Positions 56,119 through 64,000 of a stretch of DNA of 64,000 nucleotides are shown here, one piece after another. The notes under the pieces were generated by a model, which saw nothing but the letters and a program-made list of their open reading frames with translations, made no database searches and was not told the DNA's origin. This stretch comes from JANRIG01 sp033765235 (GTDB lineage Bacteria > Bacteroidota > Bacteroidia > Cytophagales > UBA9547). Where the stretch lies: NCBI GenBank assembly GCA_033765235.1, contig JANRIG010000019.1, positions 62,001 to 126,000 of the forward strand, in the 5' to 3' direction. The position numbers were made by a program, and so were the translations under genes. The number at the start of each line of letters is the position of its first letter. Position 1 is the stretch's first letter.

Positions 56119-57239
56119 GCGTATGAGTTGAGCATTACAGGCATCACCAGCATGAGTATATCTTCGTTATTATTACCATCAAGTGGGTTTATGAGCCCGG
56201 CTTTGTTGGGCAACGACATATTGATGACTATGCTGTCAGACTCAAGGTTTGTGAGCATTTCGAGTAAAAATTTGGCATTAAAACCTATTTCCATGTCTTC
56301 ACCCACATATTCGCACACCAATCTTTCATTGGCCTCATTAGAAAAATCTAAGTCTTCGGCAGACACTTGCAGCTCACTTCCTGCCATTTTGAGGCGCACT
56401 TGGTGCGTGGTTTTGTTGGAATATATTTGTATGCGCTTAAGGCAGTTGAGCAACTCAGACCTATTGATAGTGAGCTTATTAGGGTTTTCGATAGGTATCA
56501 CATTTTCATAATCAGGAAAGCGCTCATCTATCAATCTGCAAATGAGCATGCTGTTGCTGAATGTAAAATAGGCGTTTGACTGGTTAAACTCCATTTTCAC
56601 AGGGCTGTTTTCGGTAGGTAATGCAGACTTGAGCAGTCCTAATGATTTGCGGGGAATGATAATGGAAGATGGATTATCAGTGGCTACATCTACCCTGCGG
56701 TAGCGCACCAAACGATGCCCGTCTGTGGCTACAAAAGTAATATTAGTATCGTTGAGCTGAAAATATACCCCTGTCATGGCTGGGCGAAGGTCTTCGGTGC
56801 TGGTGGCAAATATGGTAGATGCAAGTGCTTTGCCCAATACCTCTGTGGATATGTCCACTGTGGTACCATTTTTGATTTGAGGCACTTTAGGGAAGTCGCT
56901 GGCATTTTCGCCCGTGAGTTTATAGTTGCCATTGCTGGAGCGTATGGTGATTACATAAGTATCTTCATCTATGTTAATGGTGATGGGCTGCTCGGGCAAG
57001 TTGCGCAAAGTTTCTAAAAATATTTTGGCAGGTACGCAAATATTGCCTTTTTCCTTGGATTCTACATGCATTTCGGTGATAATGGTAGTCTGCAAATCAG
57101 ATGCGGTGATGATAAGTTTTTCTTTATCTATTTCAAAAAGAAAATTTTCTAAAATAGGCACTATAGGGTTTGAGGCTATGACACCGCTCAGCGAGGTGAG
57201 ATGCTTTAGTAAAGAGGCTGTAGATACTATAAATTTCAT
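56115..57239 (-). CDS. dnaN: DNA polymerase III sliding clamp (beta subunit)
   Basis: DnaN forms the ring that holds DNA polymerase on DNA. The 374-residue protein has the three-domain length of a bacterial clamp. The N-terminus is MKFIVSTASLLKHLTSLSGV, the ATDGHRLVRYR segment near residue 170 is typical, and the C-terminus ends with LVMPVMLNSYA, the clamp pocket region. It stands alone, not beside dnaA, and has its own promoter. Its 3' end overlaps the convergent DUF1573 gene by 4 bases. Its closeness to the DnaA-box-like cluster at 39.7 kb may or may not be meaningful. Confidence 0.98.
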   Translation of the reverse strand: MKFIVSTASLLKHLTSLSGVIASNPIVPILENFLFEIDKEKLIITASDLQTTIITEMHVESKEKGNICVPAKIFLETLRNLPEQPITINIDEDTYVITIRSSNGNYKLTGENASDFPKVPQIKNGTTVDISTEVLGKALASTIFATSTEDLRPAMTGVYFQLNDTNITFVATDGHRLVRYRRVDVATDNPSSIIIPRKSLGLLKSALPTENSPVKMEFNQSNAYFTFSNSMLICRLIDERFPDYENVIPIENPNKLTINRSELLNCLKRIQIYSNKTTHQVRLKMAGSELQVSAEDLDFSNEANERLVCEYVGEDMEIGFNAKFLLEMLTNLESDSIVINMSLPNKAGLINPLDGNNNEDILMLVMPVMLNSYA

Positions 57240-57296
57240 ATATTTTGATACTTAATTAGGCTTTGTGACAGAATGTAAAAATGTCAATATCAGCAG

Positions 57297-57327
57297 CAAA
57301 ATTAATGATTAATACATATTATACAAT
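57297..57327 (-). promoter_or_regulatory. Promoter of dnaN
   Basis: On the minus strand TAATTTTG lies at 57304-57297, with ATTG 19 bases upstream (57327-57324). This fits the Bacteroidota promoter. The start would be near 57290, about 50 bases before the dnaN ATG. Confidence 0.55.
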
Positions 57328-57525
57328 ATTTTGTCAAATTTTATAATTAAATATGTCATGTATTTGATAATCAGGTATTTATTATTATTTATTCAGTTTG
57401 TGGCGTAAGTATCTCATTCACTAACAAATATGTATGTACACCACATAATATTTAAAAATATTTACCTTATGCTTTCAAGATGTTTGGTAAGTATCATTAA
57501 TGTAAAGATAATAAGTAGTTTATCT

Positions 57526-57975
57526 CTATTTTTCATTACTAATAGAGTATGTAAAATGTGTAGCATTTATTTCATAGCTGAAATTTGTTTTTCTGTAAAA
57601 ATTTACTGCATCAATGTCATCACTTTCTGCTTCTACATAAGCATCTTCAAATTCATGTGTTTTACAAAATTTGCAAACTTCTGCTATTAATGCTTTGCCC
57701 AATCCTTGTCTTTGAAATTTGGGAGCAATGCCTACATCGTATATATATGCTACAGGTTTTGTAGTATAATATTGTTGTAGAATATAAACTGTGAGTCCAC
57801 CCACCACTTTATTATCTATCAATACCACAAATACTAAGAAGTTAGGATTGAAAAGTAATTTTTTCAAATGCTCATCATGGACAATGTGGTTGTCATTTTC
57901 AAAAACTTCTTTAAAAATTACTACTAAGTCTTTGAAGTATGTAACATCATTTGTATTTAGTTTTACTATCTCCAT
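57526..57975 (-). CDS. GNAT-family N-acetyltransferase
   Basis: The 149-residue protein has the GNAT fold: an N-terminal strand-helix (EIVKLNTNDVTYFKDLVVIF), the central strands with KVVGGLTVYILQQY, and the acetyl-CoA loop FQRQGLGKALIAEV near residue 88. It ends with YRKTNFSYEINATHF. Members of this length often acetylate aminoglycosides or small metabolites (AAC(3)-I-like look), but the substrate cannot be read from sequence. It is on the same strand as the DUF5618 gene, 59 bases downstream of it, with a weak hairpin between. Confidence 0.85.
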   Translation of the reverse strand: MEIVKLNTNDVTYFKDLVVIFKEVFENDNHIVHDEHLKKLLFNPNFLVFVVLIDNKVVGGLTVYILQQYYTTKPVAYIYDVGIAPKFQRQGLGKALIAEVCKFCKTHEFEDAYVEAESDDIDAVNFYRKTNFSYEINATHFTYSISNEK

Positions 57976-58001
57976 TTCATGTCATTTTAAACTTGCAGGT
58001 A

Positions 58002-58016
58002 ACCCCTCTACGGGGT
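58002..58016. other. Short hairpin between DUF5618 and GNAT genes
   Basis: ACCCC (58002-58006) pairs with GGGGT (58012-58016) around a five-base loop. The T-rich side is on the plus strand (TATTTTA). It may be a weak terminator or attenuating structure; the stem is too short to be certain. Confidence 0.3.
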
Positions 58017-58034
58017 ATTTTATGGTACATTACA

Positions 58035-58397
58035 TTATTTTTGCGATGCCCACTCTATCAATGTACGAGCCTCTTCTATGGCTTTCCTTGATGTATCATA
58101 GCTCAAATCACCGTCGTAGCCCATTAGCAAATGCATATAATTATATCCTGTGTTAAGATGATTGAGCATTTTTTTGTTTTCATTGGCCACAAGTGTTTGG
58201 TATTTTGTAATATCAGGTCTGCCTTTGGCTTTTTTAAGTATTGGGTATTTTTCATTCAATGCCTCCGATACACCGTTCCATAGTGTGTTGCCTGCCATTT
58301 GCACATATTTTTTGTGGGTATAAAAGCCGTCGTTTTTACCTGCTTTCTCTGTTAATATTTCAATGGCATTGTCAATATAAATGTTTGGATTTTTCAT
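58035..58397 (-). CDS. DUF5618-like helical protein
   Basis: The 120-residue protein starts at the ATG at 58397; a TTG 21 bases upstream would add MCKKYSF. It is helical, with NIYIDNAIEILTEKAGKNDG, YVQMAGNTLWNGVSEALNEK and a C-terminal GYDGDLSYDTSRKAIEEART. The pattern (array of NAxEIL, KxYVKMAGxT, alpha-helical tail) agrees with DUF5618, an uncharacterised family found in Bacteroidota, often close to accessory or toxin-antitoxin-like genes. No function is known. Confidence 0.75.
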   Translation of the reverse strand: MKNPNIYIDNAIEILTEKAGKNDGFYTHKKYVQMAGNTLWNGVSEALNEKYPILKKAKGRPDITKYQTLVANENKKMLNHLNTGYNYMHLLMGYDGDLSYDTSRKAIEEARTLIEWASQK

Positions 58398-58479
58398 GAA
58401 TGAATATTTTTTACACAATATTAATATTATTTACACAAAAAAAGTTATTATTGAAATCTAAAAAAATAATCTATTCAAT

Positions 58480-58896
58480 ATGCAAATAAAAAGAACCGCC
58501 ACTGCCGTATGGCATGGCACCGGCAAAGAAGGCGCCGGCAAAGTATCTACCCAAAGTGGTGTATTAAACCACAATCAATATAGCTTCAACACCAGATTTG
58601 CCGATGGCAAAGGCACTAATCCTGAAGAATTGGTAGGTGCTGCACATGCAGCTTGTTTTTCTATGAAGCTTGCATTTGTATTGCAAGAAATGAGTTTTAT
58701 ACCCGAGTCTATAGATACTATAGCTACTGTGATACTTGAGAGTGGTAATATTGGCGAAATTATGCTCAATACTTCTATCAAAGCCAATGGATTGACTACC
58801 GATAAAATGAATGAAGCAGTGAACAATGCCAAAGAAAACTGTCCTATTTCAAAGCTATTCAAAGCCAATATTACAGTAAGTGCCACACTATTATGA
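58480..58896 (+). CDS. OsmC/Ohr-family peroxiredoxin
   Basis: These proteins reduce organic hydroperoxides with two cysteines. The 138-residue protein has the OsmC landmarks ATAVWHGTGKEGAG, GTNPEELVGAAHAACFSMKL with C59, and a second cysteine C121 in ENCPISKLF. The length and GTNPEELVGAAHA segment point to the OsmC subgroup rather than Ohr. Its last four bases overlap the ATG of the next gene (ATGA), so the two are coupled. Confidence 0.95.
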   Translation: MQIKRTATAVWHGTGKEGAGKVSTQSGVLNHNQYSFNTRFADGKGTNPEELVGAAHAACFSMKLAFVLQEMSFIPESIDTIATVILESGNIGEIMLNTSIKANGLTTDKMNEAVNNAKENCPISKLFKANITVSATLL

Positions 58897-59537
58897 AAAT
58901 AGCTGTAATAGGTGCCGGCAATGTAGGTCTTGCACTGGCCAAAGGTTGGAAAAAAGCAGGATATGATGTACAGTTTGGGGTGCGAGATATCAATTCTGAA
59001 AAGGTAGCTAAGGCAAAAGAAATGGCTCAAAACATACCATTTAAGACCATATCAGAGGCTATACAATTTGCTGATACAGTGGTGGTTACTACTCCGCCTG
59101 ATGCCATCATCAATATATCCATACACTTTGGCGATATGGGTGATAAGGTAGTGATAGATGCTACCAACTCCATACGTACCAAGCCCGGCAGCTTTGCCAC
59201 CGCCTACCACGCCATTAAAGAACTTACTAATACCAAACATATTGTAAAGTGCTTCAACAGTACAGGTTTTGAAAACATGTCAAACCCTATCTATCAGCAG
59301 CGAAGCCCTGTACTATACACCATAGGTATAGATATGTACTATGCCGGCGATAGCAAAAAAGCGAAGCAAACTGCAGAAGAGCTGGCAGTAAAAATAGGAT
59401 TTGAAAAATGTTATGACTTTGGCGGTGAAGATAAGGTGGTGCTTCTAGAGCAGTTGGCACTATGCTGGATAAATCTTGCCATCATGCAAGGTCATGGCAG
59501 AGATATAGCATTCAAAATAATAAAACGTAATCCATAA
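58893..59537 (+). CDS. NADPH-dependent F420 reductase-family oxidoreductase
   Basis: The 214-residue protein has an N-terminal NADP-binding Rossmann fold (KIAVIGAGNVGLALAKGWKK) and the family segments ADTVVVTTPPDAI, VVIDATNSIRTKPGS and HIVKCFNSTGFENM. The group resembles F420H2:NADP oxidoreductases, but most bacterial members, including those in F420-free organisms such as Bacteroidota, act on other substrates. It is translationally coupled to the OsmC gene, so a role in oxidative-stress defence or in reducing a product of it is a sensible inference. Confidence 0.88.
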   Translation: MKIAVIGAGNVGLALAKGWKKAGYDVQFGVRDINSEKVAKAKEMAQNIPFKTISEAIQFADTVVVTTPPDAIINISIHFGDMGDKVVIDATNSIRTKPGSFATAYHAIKELTNTKHIVKCFNSTGFENMSNPIYQQRSPVLYTIGIDMYYAGDSKKAKQTAEELAVKIGFEKCYDFGGEDKVVLLEQLALCWINLAIMQGHGRDIAFKIIKRNP

Positions 59538-59570
59538 AGTGCAATACAAGTTAAGTTAATATAATATACA

Positions 59571-60485
59571 TTGTCTTGGGATATATACCAAAAATCTTTT
59601 AAGAGCTACCTACAGCTGGAGCGGTCGCTGTCTGCCAACTCCGTACAAGCTTACCTGCATGATGTGAGCAAATTGCAGCAATATATTGAAATCTCAGATA
59701 CACCCAACTTGTCTGCAATTGATGTGAAGGCAGAGCATATCAGGTCGTTTATTACATATATTCATAATATAGGGTTGAGCGAATTTTCGCAGGCCAGAAT
59801 ATTGTCAGGCATCAAGGCATTTTATAAATATATGGTATATGAAAATATCATTAGTACAGACCCTACTGAGCTTATAGAGGCCCCTAAGCTAGGCAGGTAC
59901 TTACCTGATACTTTGTCATTTCCTGAGATAGAAAAAATATTATTATCATTTGATGTATCTACCTATGAAGGGTGGCGAAACCGCACCATGTTAGAGGTGC
60001 TGTACAGCTCCGGGCTTAGGGTATCGGAGTTGGTAGAATTGAAAATCAGTAATTTATTTCTTGAAATTGGATTTTTGAAGATAGTAGGCAAGGGCGACAA
60101 AGAGCGGTTAGTACCTATTGGAAATGAGGCTATTAAGTATTTAAAAATATATATTAACGAACATCGCAACGCTATTAATATAAAAAGATATTTTGAAGAT
60201 TATGTATTTCTTAACAAAAGAGGTACTAATCTTACGCGAGTCATGATTTTTATCATTATAAAAAAAGCAGCAAAAAATGCAGGCATACAAAAAAATATTA
60301 GTCCGCATACATTCAGGCACTCATTTGCTACGCATCTGGTAGAAGGAGGTGCAGACCTCAGAGCAGTGCAGGAGATGCTGGGCCATGAGTCTATCACCAC
60401 TACGGAGATTTACACACATTTAGACCGTGATTATCTTAAGCAAACGATACAAGAATATCACCCAAGAAGTATGTACAAGGGTTAA
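59571..60485 (+). CDS. xerD: Tyrosine site-specific recombinase of the XerC/XerD type (TTG start)
   Basis: Xer recombinases resolve chromosome dimers at dif near the terminus. The 304-residue protein has the complete catalytic set R150, K174, H246, R249, H272 and Y281 (LRVSEL, GKGDKERL, PHTFRHSFATHL, LGHESITTTEIYTHLD) and an N-terminal SAM-like core-binding domain (LSANSVQAYLHDVSKL). Length, ubiquitous-type motifs and absence of phage genes argue for housekeeping XerD rather than a mobile integrase. Start is TTG at 59571, since no ATG precedes the conserved N-terminus. Its end overlaps the convergent membrane GAF gene by 4 bases. Confidence 0.93.
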   Translation: MSWDIYQKSFKSYLQLERSLSANSVQAYLHDVSKLQQYIEISDTPNLSAIDVKAEHIRSFITYIHNIGLSEFSQARILSGIKAFYKYMVYENIISTDPTELIEAPKLGRYLPDTLSFPEIEKILLSFDVSTYEGWRNRTMLEVLYSSGLRVSELVELKISNLFLEIGFLKIVGKGDKERLVPIGNEAIKYLKIYINEHRNAINIKRYFEDYVFLNKRGTNLTRVMIFIIIKKAAKNAGIQKNISPHTFRHSFATHLVEGGADLRAVQEMLGHESITTTEIYTHLDRDYLKQTIQEYHPRSMYKG

Positions 60486-62212
60486 TTTTGCAAAAGTGAG
60501 GATTTGCTTTTTTGCAGCAAATCCATAAAATCATTGTGATGCGATTGCTCTCTTATAATATCTGTATCTTTATTGGAGAGCAGTTCTGTCTCTTCCAGCG
60601 TTTTATTAATAGATTTTACTACTGCTTCCAGTTCTTTGGCAGACAAGTCTAACTTGCCCAATACATCCATTTTGCTATCAGGATTTTCCATGATGAGAAG
60701 CAGATTAGATAAGCCTAATATTCTACATAACGGACCGCGCAACAAATGAGAGTTGATAAATGCATATTCGGCCAATTTATGATTTTGACGTTCCAGTTCC
60801 TCAGTGCGTTTCATTATTTTTGACTCCAACTCTTTATTAATCTTCAATATTTCTTTTTGCTGCGCCTCTATTTTAGCATTGGCTTTTTTGCGCTCCGATG
60901 TTTTGTAGGCTATAGATACTAAGTCTGCTATAGATAGTGTAAATGCAGTTTCTTCCGAAAGCCATTCACGTATATTGTTTTCATGTTCGCAGCATACCAC
61001 CCCGGCTAGTTTGCCTTCTATAAAATATGGATTGTCGAGCATAGAATATATACCCAACGGTTTTAGGTAGCTCTCGGCAAACTCGTAGGTGTCATGGTGG
61101 TGTACTGCGTCTGTGGCTATGATGCTTCGGTCTTGCCTGAGTGCACTGAAGTATGACGGGAATGACTCCTCGCGAAGTATAGTGCCTGAGCTGTAGCTGT
61201 CGTCAGATTGCTTGTACAAACAAAGACATTTTATACCCTTTTTTTCTGCATCCAGTTCCCATATGCTTACTCGAGCCACATCCATGGCAAGTGAGCAATG
61301 CTTGGTAATGTCTTGCAATGCTTCTATATAGTTGCCGGATTGCAATGCTGCACTTTTGCTAAGCTGTATCAGAGTTTTGTTAAACTTTTCTAATTTTGTA
61401 TTTCGCTTTTGTATTATTTGCAGTTGCTGTTCTATCCTTTCTTGTTGGCTCAATATTTCTTCTTTTTGGTCTTCAAGTATAGTATTTTTTTGAATAATCT
61501 CTTCAGACTGGTTTTGGGTAAGTTTTGTATATCTTAATATGGCTTCATTGGTTTTTTCTAATTTCATAATATGACCTATAGAAGACATGCGTTGGAAATA
61601 CATGATGCTAAACACAAAACACCACATCACTATATGCGATATTTTATAAATCAAATAATTGTCTGAAATAATAGTATAGTTAACCGATATAGGAATATAC
61701 TTTACAAATAGTACATCGCTGAAGCATACAAAAAATAGGTATAGCAGTGATGAAAATACAAAAGCAATTTTTTCATTATTCAAATCAAATATCAATATAG
61801 GTATGATACCTAAAGTAGCTGCGGCATAAGGGTACCACAGCAAGCTGCTTGGTGGCACATTATGAAACAATATGGGAGTTATGAACATAATCACTGCAGG
61901 GCACAACACTAATACAGCTTTTGATATTAAAAATAATCTCTTTGAGTTGAAATATAGGCATAACATACCTACCAACATCAACGATATATATCTGAGCTCT
62001 GACACTATATTGTGAATCAAAAAACTAACAATAAATGCTATAAAACCGAATACTATAAGCAAAAAACTTACCCTATTTATCATTACCAACTGTTTTTTGA
62101 AGTGGTATGACTTGTCTTTGTCTACGCCCAATAGGTATGTAGCGGTAAAAAATTTCCTAAGAATATTTAATGCATTCTTCAAAACGTATAAAATTACACA
62201 TAATATCCACAA
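60482..62212 (-). CDS. Membrane GAF-domain protein with HisKA-type box but no ATPase domain
   Basis: The 576-residue protein has about six membrane helices at 40-215, a coiled coil (about 235-290) and a GAF domain (about 290-440; CSLAMDVARVSIWELDAEKK, YFIEGKLAGVVCCEHENN). A second coiled coil leads to a dimerisation box with H489 (FINSHLLRGPLCRILGLSN). After it only 87 residues remain, helical, without any N, D/F or G box of a HATPase domain, and the frame ends at a clean stop that overlaps xerD. Similar tail-less proteins occur in Bacteroidota. It could be phosphorylated in trans by another kinase or be a truncated kinase. Start TTG at 62212 is tentative; there is no ATG near. Confidence 0.75.
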   Translation of the reverse strand: MWILCVILYVLKNALNILRKFFTATYLLGVDKDKSYHFKKQLVMINRVSFLLIVFGFIAFIVSFLIHNIVSELRYISLMLVGMLCLYFNSKRLFLISKAVLVLCPAVIMFITPILFHNVPPSSLLWYPYAAATLGIIPILIFDLNNEKIAFVFSSLLYLFFVCFSDVLFVKYIPISVNYTIISDNYLIYKISHIVMWCFVFSIMYFQRMSSIGHIMKLEKTNEAILRYTKLTQNQSEEIIQKNTILEDQKEEILSQQERIEQQLQIIQKRNTKLEKFNKTLIQLSKSAALQSGNYIEALQDITKHCSLAMDVARVSIWELDAEKKGIKCLCLYKQSDDSYSSGTILREESFPSYFSALRQDRSIIATDAVHHHDTYEFAESYLKPLGIYSMLDNPYFIEGKLAGVVCCEHENNIREWLSEETAFTLSIADLVSIAYKTSERKKANAKIEAQQKEILKINKELESKIMKRTEELERQNHKLAEYAFINSHLLRGPLCRILGLSNLLLIMENPDSKMDVLGKLDLSAKELEAVVKSINKTLEETELLSNKDTDIIREQSHHNDFMDLLQKSKSSLLQN

Positions 62213-62264
62213 CTCTATATTATTAGTGTGTAAAGAAATTGTTAAAAAATTTCTACTTATATAT

Positions 62265-63029
62265 TTATTTGTCTAAAAATGGATAATTTACTCTAAATTC
62301 TTGTATTTTTTCGATGTCTATATATATTAATGAGCACACTGGTGATAGTATTTGTGTGCGCAATGGGTTGCCTGCTGCGTCATAAGATGCAGTATTGCCT
62401 GAGTATTTTATACTATTTTTATCAGTGCCTGTCCTGTTCACTCCTATCACATAGCTTTGGTTTTCTATAGCCCTTGCAGGCAATAGTGTGTCCCAAGCAT
62501 GCTGTCTTGCCGCAGGCCAGTTGGCCACATACACCAATAGGTCATAAGCATATTCATTATTTAAGGTATAATTCATGGATGTAGCAGGAAATCTTATATC
62601 AAAACATATCAAAGGCATTATTTTTACTCCTCTCCAGTATATTATTGTGGTGCTGCTGCCTTTGGTGAATTGGGTATTTTCAGGTACAATACCTTGGCAG
62701 AATAGGTGTATCTTATCATAAGTTTGATATTTTCCATCAGGATGTTGCGCAATACATCTATTATATAGTTTGCCTTTTTCTTTTATCATCACACTGCCAA
62801 TCACAAGAGTATCATATCTTTGAGCTATCAGTTGCATCCATCGGTGTGTGGTACCGTGCATTATTTCTGCACAAGAAATGTCTGCTCCAAATCCGCAGTG
62901 AAACAATTCGGGCAATATTATGATATCTATCTTAACATGTTGTACCTTAGCTATTTCCTCTTCTAAGTAAGCTAAGTTGGCATCAGTATTTTGCCATTGT
63001 ATATCATACTCAAGGGTAAGCACATTCAT
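62265..63029 (-). CDS. Nitrilase-superfamily amidase, omega-amidase-like
   Basis: Carbon-nitrogen hydrolases cleave amides with a Glu-Lys-Cys triad. The 254-residue protein shows the Glu region (IIILPELFHCGFG near residue 41), the Lys (YDKIHLF near 110) and the Cys (LICFDIRFPATS near 146). The length and the sequence around these residues fit the YafV/Nit2 group, which deaminates 2-oxoglutaramate or 2-oxosuccinamate. It begins 2 bases after the ilvA stop, so both are probably in one transcript, and it precedes the membrane GAF gene by 52 bases. Confidence 0.88.
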   Translation of the reverse strand: MNVLTLEYDIQWQNTDANLAYLEEEIAKVQHVKIDIIILPELFHCGFGADISCAEIMHGTTHRWMQLIAQRYDTLVIGSVMIKEKGKLYNRCIAQHPDGKYQTYDKIHLFCQGIVPENTQFTKGSSTTIIYWRGVKIMPLICFDIRFPATSMNYTLNNEYAYDLLVYVANWPAARQHAWDTLLPARAIENQSYVIGVNRTGTDKNSIKYSGNTASYDAAGNPLRTQILSPVCSLIYIDIEKIQEFRVNYPFLDK

Positions 63030-63031
63030 AA

Positions 63032-64000
63032 TTATGCCAAATAGTCAAATAGCACAGGGTCGTCGCGCAGCCTTATATAACTAAAGCCATTCTCAGTCAT
63101 TTTCATCATGAGCGGGTTGCAGTCATTGGCATTTTTATATTCTATTCCTACCAGTGCTGCACCATATTCTTTATTGGTTTTTTTTAGATATTCAAACCTT
63201 ACTATATCATCATTAGGACCTAATATATCATCCAAAAATGACCTCAATGCGCCCGGCCTCTGCGGAAAGTTTATGATGTAATACTCTTTAAGACCTTCAT
63301 AGAGCAACGAGCGCTCTTTTATTTCTTGCATGCGGTCTATATCATTATTACTTCCGCTCACAATGCATACCACATTTTTGCCTTTTATTTTATCTTTGAA
63401 TAAATCTAATGCAGCTATAGACAATGCTCCGGCAGGCTCTACCACTATTGCATCCATATTATAAAGTTGCAGTATAGTTGTACACACCTTACCTTCCTGC
63501 ACCAGCACTATGTCATGCAATATATCTTTACAAATACCATAGGTCATATCTCCTACACGCTTCACAGCAGCACCATCTACAAATTTGTCAATATTATCTA
63601 AGGTTATCACTCTGCCTTGCTCTATTGATAATTTCATAGATGGTGCACCGGCAGGTTCTGCCCCTATTATATGGGTCTCAGGCGATAGCTGCTTAAAATA
63701 TGAACCTACTCCTGATGCCAATCCGCCTCCACCTATAGCTATAAACAAATAATCTATTTTGCCATGAAAATCATCTAATATCTCTTTGGCCACAGTACCT
63801 TGCCCTGCTATAGTTGCCTCATGCTCAAAAGGATGTATAAATACTCGTTGTGTTTGTCTGGTAAATTCTACAGCCCTTACGTAAGAGTCGTCATAAGTAT
63901 CGCCCTCCAGCAACACCTCCACAAGGTTTTTGCCAAACATTTTTACTTGATTTACTTTTTGCTTGGGCGTGGTAATGGGCATATACACATAGCCTTTTAT
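63032..64000 (-). CDS. ilvA: Threonine dehydratase, partial (5' end lies beyond the window)
   Basis: IlvA deaminates L-threonine to 2-oxobutanoate, the first step of isoleucine synthesis, using pyridoxal phosphate. The frame is open to the window edge. The visible part begins IKGYVYMPITTPKQKVNQVK and includes the phosphate-binding loop AIGGGGLASG, the segment VVEPAGALSIAAL and the SGSNND site. The C-terminal regulatory region (EYYIINFPQRPGALRSFLDD) is ACT-like, as in the single-ACT form. The catalytic lysine would lie upstream, outside the window. The GTG at 63988 is internal, not the start. Confidence 0.95.
   Translation of the reverse strand: MKGYVYMPITTPKQKVNQVKMFGKNLVEVLLEGDTYDDSYVRAVEFTRQTQRVFIHPFEHEATIAGQGTVAKEILDDFHGKIDYLFIAIGGGGLASGVGSYFKQLSPETHIIGAEPAGAPSMKLSIEQGRVITLDNIDKFVDGAAVKRVGDMTYGICKDILHDIVLVQEGKVCTTILQLYNMDAIVVEPAGALSIAALDLFKDKIKGKNVVCIVSGSNNDIDRMQEIKERSLLYEGLKEYYIINFPQRPGALRSFLDDILGPNDDIVRFEYLKKTNKEYGAALVGIEYKNANDCNPLMMKMTENGFSYIRLRDDPVLFDYLA

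Noticed and set aside
59571..60485. Tyrosine recombinase as sign of a mobile element
   Set aside because: It has ubiquitous XerC/XerD features, and no phage, attachment repeat or cargo is around it.

Overview
The window looks like chromosome from an AT-rich member of the Bacteroidota. Three things point there: type IX secretion (T9SS) and gliding signatures (a PorP/SprF protein and a giant adhesin with a gliding-type C-terminal sorting domain), repeated matches to the Bacteroidota promoter (TTTG or TTG, about 20 bp, then TAnnTTTG), and families such as DUF5618, DUF6175-like, Reg_prop kinases and AAA_14/DUF4143 ATPases. The genus cannot be fixed from the sequence; an uncultured Chitinophagales or Sphingobacteriales-type lineage is a guess. 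I see no rRNA, tRNA, CRISPR array, intact transposon or prophage.

Layout. 0.2-3 kb: queD-like gene, lpxB, and a decayed AAA_14/DUF4143 ATPase. 3-18 kb: a tightly packed minus-strand operon of about 15 kb, in transcription order a 2470-residue adhesin, a PorP/SprF protein, a PD40/PKD/OmpA envelope protein, a secreted protein of unknown function, and a Reg_prop/Y_Y_Y sensor kinase. 18-20 kb: TPR lipoprotein-like or secreted protein and heme farnesyltransferase. 20-24 kb: a four-gene operon of exported unknowns, two of them tandem paralogs, divergent from a fifth exported unknown. 24-29.5 kb: BamA/TamA-like barrel protein, TPR kinase, VIT1/CCC1 transporter, fabI. 29.8-37.4 kb: rpoC without rpoB, a deleted HigA-like antitoxin remnant, uvrA. 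37.4-38 kb: a dead antitoxin/toxin pair. 38-41 kb: GH3 protein, then a non-coding stretch with four DnaA-box-like 9-mers that is a candidate replication origin, then an SRPBCC/GyrI-like protein. 41-50 kb: small membrane protein, thiolase, HAMP kinase, and a Planctomycete-style cytochrome/DUF1549/DUF1553 plus DUF1501 pair. 50-64 kb: mostly housekeeping (lhgO, BLUF photoreceptor, YdeI, metX, maf, DUF1573, dnaN, GNAT, DUF5618, OsmC, F420-type reductase, xerD), a membrane GAF protein with a phospho-acceptor box but no ATPase domain, a nitrilase-family amidase and the 3' part of ilvA.

How the genes fit together. The 3-18 kb operon is the most coherent functional unit: an exported giant adhesin, the T9SS outer-membrane protein usually paired with it, a peptidoglycan-anchored OmpA protein, and a sensor that could monitor the envelope. 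Four histidine-kinase-type proteins occur with no response regulator in the window. Several accessory loci (ATPase, two toxin-antitoxin remnants) are pseudogenes, which suggests past acquisition followed by decay. TTG starts are unusually frequent.
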